From Planctomycetota bacterium (GTDB lineage Bacteria > Planctomycetota > MHYJ01 > JACQXL01), in the NCBI GenBank assembly GCA_016208805.1, contig JACQXL010000239.1:1-9392 (forward strand): a stretch of 9,392 nt of DNA, written 5' to 3'. Shown in pieces: positions 5,184 through 9,392 of the stretch (positions are counted from its first letter, which is position 1; the number at the start of each line of letters is the position of its first letter). Made by a program: the position numbers and the translations under genes. Under the pieces are notes generated by a model, which was not told where the DNA came from, did no database searches, and saw only the letters and a program-made list of their open reading frames with translations.

Positions 5184-6318
5184 ATGCCAAAAAGCCCGTT
5201 AATGACCCGACTGGAAGAATTGCTCAAGCGCATCCGAACACTCGGAGACTCGCTTTGACCTGGCTAACAAAGATAAACATATCGCCGCGTTTGATGCCGA
5301 GTCCGCCCAGGCGGATTTCTGGAATAATCCTTCAGCCGCGCAGAAGAAGATAGCCGAACTGAAACACCTCAAGGCCACTGTCACGCCGTTCCGGGAAGTG
5401 CTTAAGGATCTGACCGAGCTGATAGAGTTGACCGAGCTGGCCGAGTCCGAAAAGAGCGCCGAGACGTTGGAAGAATCGGCGCGGGAATTAGACCGGCTGG
5501 CCGACCGGGTGCAGGAGCTGGAACTGCAGGTCTATTTAAGCGGCGACCACGATGCCAATGACTGCTTCCTGAATATCCATGCGGGCACGGGCGGGACCGA
5601 TGCCTGCGACTGGGCCGAGATGCTACTGCGGCTGTATTCGCGCTACTGCGACCATGAAGGCTGGAAGGCGGAGCTGATTGATTCACTGCCCGGGGACGAG
5701 GCCGGCATCCGCCGGGCCACGCTCCATGTCAAGGGCGCCTTCGCCTTCGGGTTCCTCAAGTCTGAAATCGGAGTGCACCGGCTGGTGAGAATCTCGCCCT
5801 TTGACTCCAACAAGCGGCGGCATACCTCATTCGCCGCAATAGATGTCGTGCCGGAACTGGAAGAGGCGGAGATAAAGATTAATGAGCAGGATTTGAAGAT
5901 AGATACCTTCTCGGCCGGCGGGCCGGGCGGACAGCACGTCAACAAGACCGCCTCGGCTATCCGCATCACCCATCTGCCGACCGGCATCGTGGTCCAGTGC
6001 CAGAACAACCGCTCCCAACACCAGAATAAGAGTACGGCGATGAAACTGCTGGCCGCTAAACTCTATGCGCTGGCCGAGAAAGAGAAAGAGGATGCCTTCA
6101 AGAAGATATACGGCGCCAAGGGCGAGATTGCCTGGGGCTACCAGATTCGCTCCTATGTCCTGCAACCTTATACAATGGTCAAGGACCACCGAACTGATTA
6201 CGAGACCGGAAGCGTCCAGAAAGTATTGGATGGAGAGATAGGAGAGTTCATCAAGGCGTTCTTGAGGACGAAACCAAAACCACAGATTACACAGATTGAC
6301 ACGGATAAACACAGATAA
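5184..6318 (+). CDS. prfB: Peptide chain release factor 2 (programmed +1 frameshift)
   Basis: RF2 releases finished peptides at UGA and UAA stop codons. The first 24 codons (5184-5255) end at an in-frame TGA (5256-5258). A +1 shift at CTT-TGA-C lets reading continue from GAC at 5257 to the TAA at 6316-6318, giving 377 residues (E. coli RF2 has 365). Frame continuity across the shift (GDSL then DLANKDK) matches the RF2 N-terminus. Diagnostic motifs are the stop-codon-reading tripeptide SPF (204-206), which is RF2 rather than RF1 type, and the catalytic GGQ (248-250) in SAGGPGGQHVNKTASAIR. The last dozen residues (KPQITQIDTDKHR) come from a repeat at 6280-6318 and extend past the usual C-terminus. 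The Shine-Dalgarno AGAGGAG is well placed. The gene probably shares an operon with aroA upstream and ybeY, one base downstream. Confidence 0.95.
5244..5259 (+). promoter_or_regulatory. RF2 autoregulatory +1 frameshift site
   Basis: CTTTGAC (5253-5259) is the classic RF2 slippery site: low RF2 activity slows termination at TGA and favours the +1 shift, making more RF2. The internal Shine-Dalgarno-like stimulator is GGAG at 5244-5247, with five bases before CTT. In E. coli it is AGGGGG with three bases before CTT, so stimulation here may be weaker. Confidence 0.9.
6280..6318. repeat. CCACAGATTACAC repeat forming the RF2 C-terminus and stop
   Basis: A degenerate unit of about 10 bp (ACAGATTAC, ACAGATTGAC, ACGGATAAAC, ACAGATAA) runs to the prfB stop codon. 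The first 13 bases, CCACAGATTACAC, recur exactly at 6802-6814 at the end of ybeY, and 12 of them at 3637-3648. It supplies the last codons and the TAA of prfB. Confidence 0.7.
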
Positions 6319-6319
6319 T

Positions 6320-6820
6320 ATGAACCGAATTCTTATAGATATAAAATCCAAATACCTGAGAAGTAACCGGATGACGGTTCAGCGGCTCATCAGCGCCGTA
6401 CTGAAGAGAATCCTGAAAGAGGAAGAGATTGACGGCGAGGCGGTGAATCTGTTATTAGTGGATAATAATCAGATAAAAAGATATAATCGGAGATATCTGG
6501 AACGGAATCGGGTGACGGATGTGATTGCGTTCGGGTATCCTTCACCGCCCCGACGCTACGGTCGGGACTCCGCTGCGGCTACGCAAAGGCAAAAAGAGCA
6601 CAAAGTAATTACCGATAAGGGAATCGGCGATATTGTGATTTCGGCGGAGAAGGCGATGACCGAGGCGCGCAAACGGGAGATACCGTTTGAACAGGAAGTC
6701 CTGCGCTACGCCGTGCACGGGCTCTTACATATATTAGGGTATGACGACAGGATGGCCAAAGATAGGAAACGGATGTGGAAACGGCAGGAGGAAATCGTGA
6801 GCCACAGATTACACGGATAG
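6320..6820 (+). CDS. ybeY: Endoribonuclease YbeY (rRNA maturation factor)
   Basis: YbeY is a metal-dependent single-strand RNase needed for 16S rRNA 3'-end maturation and ribosome quality control. This 166-residue protein has the family blocks TDVIAF (66-71), GIGDIVIS (101-108) and HGLLHILGYDD (133-143). In the usual metal motif HGxLHxxGYDH three histidines bind zinc; here His133 and His137 are present but the third position is Asp143. Residues about 75-98 (PSPPRRYGRDSAAATQRQKEHK region) are an insertion made of two repeat families, between TDVIAF and GIGDIVIS, where family members have a shorter loop. The C-terminal SHRLHG is also repeat-derived. I chose the ATG at 6320, one base after the prfB stop, because an in-frame ATG at 6296 lies inside the prfB repeat. 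No good Shine-Dalgarno is visible, so translation is probably coupled to prfB. Confidence 0.9.
   Translation: MNRILIDIKSKYLRSNRMTVQRLISAVLKRILKEEEIDGEAVNLLLVDNNQIKRYNRRYLERNRVTDVIAFGYPSPPRRYGRDSAAATQRQKEHKVITDKGIGDIVISAEKAMTEARKREIPFEQEVLRYAVHGLLHILGYDDRMAKDRKRMWKRQEEIVSHRLHG
6546..6605. repeat. Composite repeat insertion in ybeY
   Basis: The first part (6546-6573) is the 28-bp hairpin repeat: CCCGAC (6549-6554) pairs with GTCGGG (6561-6566), flanked by CGCCCCG and CGGGACTCCGC exactly as at 7785-7812. The second part (6583-6605) matches the CACAAAGG repeat in aroA (4401-4428). Both are read in frame as part of YbeY. Confidence 0.75.
6802..6820. repeat. CCACAGATTACAC repeat forming the YbeY C-terminus
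   Basis: CCACAGATTACACGGATAG overlaps the last codons of ybeY and includes its TAG stop. It is the same family as the end of prfB (6280-6292 identical over 13 bases). Confidence 0.65.
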
Positions 6821-6823
6821 GAT

Positions 6824-6858
6824 AATCAGATAAATCCGCTAAATCAGTTTACTAAAGG
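6824..6858. repeat. Leader repeat before the sigma factor gene
   Basis: It starts with AATCAGATAAATCCG (identical to 5148-5162) and ends with AATCAGTTTACTAAA (6842-6856, identical to 7517-7531) followed by GG. The only Shine-Dalgarno-like bases for the sigma gene, AAAGG at 6854-6858, lie one base before the ATG, unusually close. Confidence 0.65.
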
Positions 6859-6859
6859 T

Positions 6860-7399
6860 ATGAATCATAACCAATTCTGGTCAGAGGTAAAAACAAACAA
6901 CATCCAGGATAAATTATTCAACACTGTCTGCTATATGACCGGCAACCACCACGATGCCGAGGATATCTGCCAGCAGACATTCCTGAATGCCCTGAAAGAT
7001 ATCCATAACTTCCGGGGTGAGGCATCCATCTCCACCTATCTGCACCAAATCGCCATAAACTTGTGCCGCCGGCACTGTGGAAAAGACCGCTCGGCTCAGT
7101 TACCTGATTCTGAAATAATCACAGACGACTGTCCGCCCCCGCATCAGCCCGGTATCTTCTCCGGACTGGCCCCGCATCCGGCAGAGACATTGGTGCAGAA
7201 AGACCGGGATAAGATTATCCAATCCGCCCTTGACAGATTAGCGCCTCTGGCCAAACAGGTGGTGCTTCTCAAAGATATGCAAGACCTGACCTATGCGGAA
7301 ATTGCCCAAGTGCTGGATATGTCCATGCAGAACGTCAGAACTTGTTTAACCAACGCACGTGAACAATTGAAAGGACTGCTGAAAGAATTTATCACTTAA
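6860..7399 (+). CDS. ECF-type RNA polymerase sigma factor
   Basis: This 179-residue protein is a sigma-70 family member with only regions 2 and 4. Region 2 spans about residues 14-73, with the core-binding DAEDICQQTFLNAL (32-45) and the -10-recognition part FRGEASISTYLHQIAINLCRR (51-71). A Pro-rich linker follows (about 80-112). Region 4 is at 117-175, with the helix-turn-helix LTYAEIAQVLDMSMQNVRTCL (143-163). Its likely partner is the zinc-finger anti-sigma gene 142 bp downstream. The start at 6860 keeps all of region 2; the next Met is at residue 26, inside region 2. The ribosome-binding site is odd: AAAGG sits only one base before the ATG, so initiation may depend on reading-through ribosomes from ybeY (40 bases upstream). 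The target promoters cannot be deduced from this window. Confidence 0.93.
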   Translation: MNHNQFWSEVKTNNIQDKLFNTVCYMTGNHHDAEDICQQTFLNALKDIHNFRGEASISTYLHQIAINLCRRHCGKDRSAQLPDSEIITDDCPPPHQPGIFSGLAPHPAETLVQKDRDKIIQSALDRLAPLAKQVVLLKDMQDLTYAEIAQVLDMSMQNVRTCLTNAREQLKGLLKEFIT

Positions 7400-7406
7400 T
7401 TTTATC

Positions 7407-7431
7407 AAGACCTAACAAATTACAGGGTCTT
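7407..7431 (+). terminator. Hairpin after the sigma gene, weak terminator or attenuator
   Basis: AAGACC (7407-7412) pairs with GGTCTT (7426-7431) around a 13-base loop, eight bases after the sigma gene stop codon. There is no following T-run, so Rho-independent termination is doubtful. It might lower expression of the anti-sigma gene relative to the sigma gene. Confidence 0.3.
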
Positions 7432-7435
7432 AAGT

Positions 7436-7451
7436 ATCTAATATATTAGAT
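7436..7451. promoter_or_regulatory. Perfect 16-bp A+T-rich palindrome between sigma and anti-sigma genes
   Basis: ATCTAATATATTAGAT is a loopless perfect palindrome. Such a site could bind a dimeric regulator, or its TAATAT/TATATT core could contain a -10 element. It lies 90 bases upstream of the anti-sigma start codon. Confidence 0.4.
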
Positions 7452-7453
7452 GG

Positions 7454-7531
7454 TAAACGGATTTAGCGGATGAAACTGATTAAGCGGAAATATCCTTAAA
7501 TCAGCCGTATCTGTTTAATCAGTTTACTAAA
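7454..7531. repeat. Inverted pair of leader repeats before the anti-sigma gene
   Basis: The complement of 7454-7470 (TCCGCTAAATCCGTTTA) differs by one base from 6835-6851, so the first half is an inverted copy of the leader repeat. The second half carries AATCAGTTTACTAAA (7517-7531) in direct orientation. Together they give an 11-bp perfect inverted repeat, AAACTGATTAA (7473-7483) with TTAATCAGTTT (7515-7525). The gene's Shine-Dalgarno AAGGGG (7531-7536) overlaps the last base. Confidence 0.65.
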
Positions 7532-7541
7532 AGGGGTTTTT

Positions 7542-9221
7542 ATGGAATGCGCTAAAACGAGAGAACTAATCGGCCCGTATCTGGATAACGAATTATCGGC
7601 AGATGAATTAAGCCGGGTTAAGACCCATCTGGCCGACTGCGCGGACTGCCGCCGGGAACTGGCCGAACTGGAGCAGGTCAAAGGGCTGGTCAGGTCACTG
7701 CCCCGCCACCCTGCGTCCAAGGCGCTGATTGAACGGATGGAGCAATTCAACAAACCCGTTCAAACAAGTTTCTTGCTGCGTTATCGCCCCGCCATAAGTG
7801 GCGGGACTCCGCCGATGCTTCGCTGGTTGATTCCGTCTATCGCCACGGCCGCCGCGGCGGTGCTGGTAGTTTATGTTTCAATAATCAGTCTGCCGCACTA
7901 TCAAAACAAGACAGCCAAGCCGCCCGCGTCAGAAGTGGCGGAGATAGCGCCAGCCGCACCGCCGGCTAAACCAGCACCGGAGGAAACCATAGGGTTGGAA
8001 TACGATAAGTTAAGCAAAGATGGTGCAGAAGGTCGGATAGCAAAGAAAGGCGGCGACATAGAAACGGCTCCGAATGACTCTATCGCGAACGCACCGGAAG
8101 AGATGCGGCATAAGGAAACCAGGGCCGGTAAGGGCGGCAGATGGGACGAAGGCGCCGCAGAACAGGGATTGCGTCAACAAGAAGTATTGGATGATAAGTC
8201 AACCGTTAAATCTCAGACCGCGATAGCACCCAAGGTTACCCAGCGTGAGGAGAAGAAGGAAAGCGAAAAGGAGGAATATGCCGACGAAACAGCAGGTAAT
8301 ATGCAGTTTGGCGCCAAGCAGAAGGCATTAGACCAGATAAAGGAGACGTCGCCACAACCAGCTGCGATAACACAGGGAAAAAGTATGGCTCTGGCTAAAA
8401 ACGAGTTGGCGGCAAAGAGCCCTGAAAAGAAAGCAATGCGGTCACTCAAAACAGCAGATACGGTCGTCTGGCAGACCGGCCCGCTGTCGGACATAATCAA
8501 ACAGACAAATACATCTAAGAAACTGGTGCTGGCATATCTCTATTTCCCTCCCAACGACTATGACAAAATACCTATACAGTATGACCAGGAGCAGGCATTA
8601 TTCGCCAGGATATTCGTGCCCATGGCTGAAGAGTCAACCGCGCTCACTGCAGAGTTAGCAAAGACAGTTACACAAAGCAGGATGAAGGCAGGCCGGATTA
8701 CCGACCCGCAACTGGCTGAACTGTTTGATGAGTATAAACTTCCCTATTCCACCCAATGCCTGGTTCTTGATTACTACGGCAACCTGATTCAGGTCGTATC
8801 CAGTCCGTTCAGCGCCGATAACATCACCGCCGCGCTTGATGCGGCCGCAGGGAAAGTCAGCGGCATTGAAACCGTCCTTAACAAATCATATAACAAGGCC
8901 GAAGAATTCGGTAAGTCCGGCAAGACGCCAGAGCAAATCCGGGTCCTCCAACAAATCGGCAATATGCCCTATCGGGGGTATCCGCCCATTACCAACGCCC
9001 AGAATACGCTGAACGCCCTCAACCAACAGGCAATCACCCGGCAGAATAATATTATGCAAAATCGCCAGCAACTAAGCCGGGCAACACAGGACAAGGAGGC
9101 CGACAGCGTGGTAAAGGAACTGGAAGACATCGCCCGTGACTACAAAGGACTGCCGGCCGAAAAGGAGGCGCAGGAAAATATCAAACGGGTCAGGCAGAGC
9201 CAGACGCCGACTAATAAGTGA
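7542..9221 (+). CDS. Zinc-finger anti-sigma factor with large outer domain
   Basis: The N-terminal 70 residues form a ZAS-type anti-sigma domain with the HxxxCxxC zinc motif at His29, Cys33 and Cys36 (THLADCADCRREL). This should bind the ECF sigma factor encoded just upstream and hold it at the membrane. One transmembrane helix lies at about residues 94-117. The remaining 440 residues would be outside the cytoplasm: a long charged, Ala/Pro/Lys-rich disordered linker (about 118-305), then a folded segment (about 308-440) whose pattern (LSDIIKQTNTSKKLVLAYLYF, later LPYSTQCLVLDYYGNLIQVV) resembles a thioredoxin-like fold without the CxxC, then a helical Gln/Asn-rich tail. The thioredoxin-like call is inference. 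Residues 82-91 (RPAISGGTPP) come from a hairpin repeat just before the membrane helix. The Shine-Dalgarno is AAGGGG, five bases before the ATG. Confidence 0.88.
   Translation: MECAKTRELIGPYLDNELSADELSRVKTHLADCADCRRELAELEQVKGLVRSLPRHPASKALIERMEQFNKPVQTSFLLRYRPAISGGTPPMLRWLIPSIATAAAAVLVVYVSIISLPHYQNKTAKPPASEVAEIAPAAPPAKPAPEETIGLEYDKLSKDGAEGRIAKKGGDIETAPNDSIANAPEEMRHKETRAGKGGRWDEGAAEQGLRQQEVLDDKSTVKSQTAIAPKVTQREEKKESEKEEYADETAGNMQFGAKQKALDQIKETSPQPAAITQGKSMALAKNELAAKSPEKKAMRSLKTADTVVWQTGPLSDIIKQTNTSKKLVLAYLYFPPNDYDKIPIQYDQEQALFARIFVPMAEESTALTAELAKTVTQSRMKAGRITDPQLAELFDEYKLPYSTQCLVLDYYGNLIQVVSSPFSADNITAALDAAAGKVSGIETVLNKSYNKAEEFGKSGKTPEQIRVLQQIGNMPYRGYPPITNAQNTLNALNQQAITRQNNIMQNRQQLSRATQDKEADSVVKELEDIARDYKGLPAEKEAQENIKRVRQSQTPTNK
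7785..7812. repeat. 28-bp hairpin repeat inside the anti-sigma gene
   Basis: CCCGCCA (7788-7794) pairs with TGGCGGG (7799-7805) across TAAG. The flanks CGCCCCG and CGGGACTCCGC are identical to the copy in ybeY (6546-6573), and both copies are 28 bp, while the central bases differ yet remain paired. It is read in frame in the linker before the transmembrane helix. Confidence 0.75.
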
Positions 9222-9235
9222 GCCACAGAATACAC

Positions 9236-9251
9236 GAATTAGCACTAATTC
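9236..9251. terminator. Small inverted repeat after the anti-sigma gene
   Basis: GAATTAG (9236-9242) and CTAATTC (9245-9251) are perfectly complementary across a two-base centre, 15 bases after the stop codon. It is A+T-rich with no T-run, so a terminator role is weak. It adjoins CCACAGAATACACGAATT (9223-9240), a degenerate member of the dispersed repeats. Confidence 0.3.
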
Positions 9252-9337
9252 CTGAACTCTTGCGAAATGGGAGAAAACTTGATTTTAACTTCATTTAGGG
9301 TATTATGAAAACAGAGGGGGGTAGAAAGGATATTATC

Positions 9338-9392
9338 ATGAATATGCCGATAACCGAGATACCCTCCAGTATTAACCGATATTGTGCGCAGT
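9338..9392 (+). CDS. Start of an unidentified gene, cut by window edge
   Basis: Only 18 codons are visible (MNMPITEIPSSINRYCAQ), too few to name a family. AAAGGA at 9325-9330 is seven bases before the ATG at 9338, which is the main support. An in-frame ATG at 9305 would add 11 residues but has no good ribosome-binding site and reads through a G-run. It lies 116 bases after the anti-sigma gene and may be in the same transcript. Confidence 0.5.
   Translation, partial: MNMPITEIPSSINRYCAQ

Noticed and set aside
6296..6319. ybeY start at the ATG in 6296
   Set aside because: This ATG lies inside the prfB coding sequence and its terminal repeat; the ATG at 6320 directly after the prfB stop matches the YbeY N-terminus.
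2275..9324. AGGGGGGTAG shared by 2275-2284 and 9315-9324 as an element boundary
   Set aside because: A 10-base match dominated by a G-run may be chance, and no further similarity extends from either copy.
1..9392. CRISPR array, tRNA or rRNA genes
   Set aside because: No regularly spaced direct repeats with unique spacers, and no cloverleaf or TTCGA-type T-loop signatures were found on reading either strand; the repeats seen are irregular and dispersed.

Overview
The window looks like chromosomal DNA from an uncultured bacterium with moderate G+C content. It uses the standard code, with UGA read as stop, and has AGGAG-type Shine-Dalgarno sequences. Short intergenic repeat families with a CCACAGATTACAC-like unit, and the pairing of an ECF sigma factor with a zinc-finger anti-sigma factor carrying a long outer domain, recall Planctomycetota, Omnitrophota and other PVC-type metagenome genomes. 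That placement is inference only; no rRNA or other decisive marker is present.

Bases 1-2155 are an accessory segment: two adjacent, overlapping, clearly related tyrosine recombinases (the first cut by the window edge), then a DUF4258 / YgiT-type zinc-finger pair that resembles a toxin-antitoxin module. Bases 2156-2490 are gene-free and G-rich, and hold a perfect 20-bp palindrome. A membrane-anchored coiled-coil protein of unknown function follows on the minus strand (2491-3357). It has its own consensus-like promoter and a hairpin-rich leader.

Bases 3358-3804 are a gene-free divergent region made largely of inverted and dispersed repeats. To its right is a plus-strand cluster of core genes: aroA (EPSP synthase), prfB (release factor 2, with the programmed +1 frameshift at CUU-UGA), ybeY (endoribonuclease for 16S rRNA maturation), an ECF sigma factor, and its probable anti-sigma factor, which has one transmembrane helix and a large outer domain containing a thioredoxin-like segment. 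The first 55 bases of another gene begin at 9338.

The most striking property of the window is how far small repeats have entered conserved genes. AroA carries three in-frame insertions (a CACAAAGG repeat, a 59-bp palindromic element, and a five-copy 7-bp tandem repeat). YbeY carries a composite insertion. The anti-sigma factor carries a 28-bp hairpin repeat of the same family as the one in ybeY. The C-termini of RF2 and YbeY are read from another repeat. A further repeat family lies directly before prfB, the sigma gene and the anti-sigma gene, and contains or adjoins their ribosome-binding region. This resembles the Rickettsia palindromic elements in principle, but with several different families acting together.
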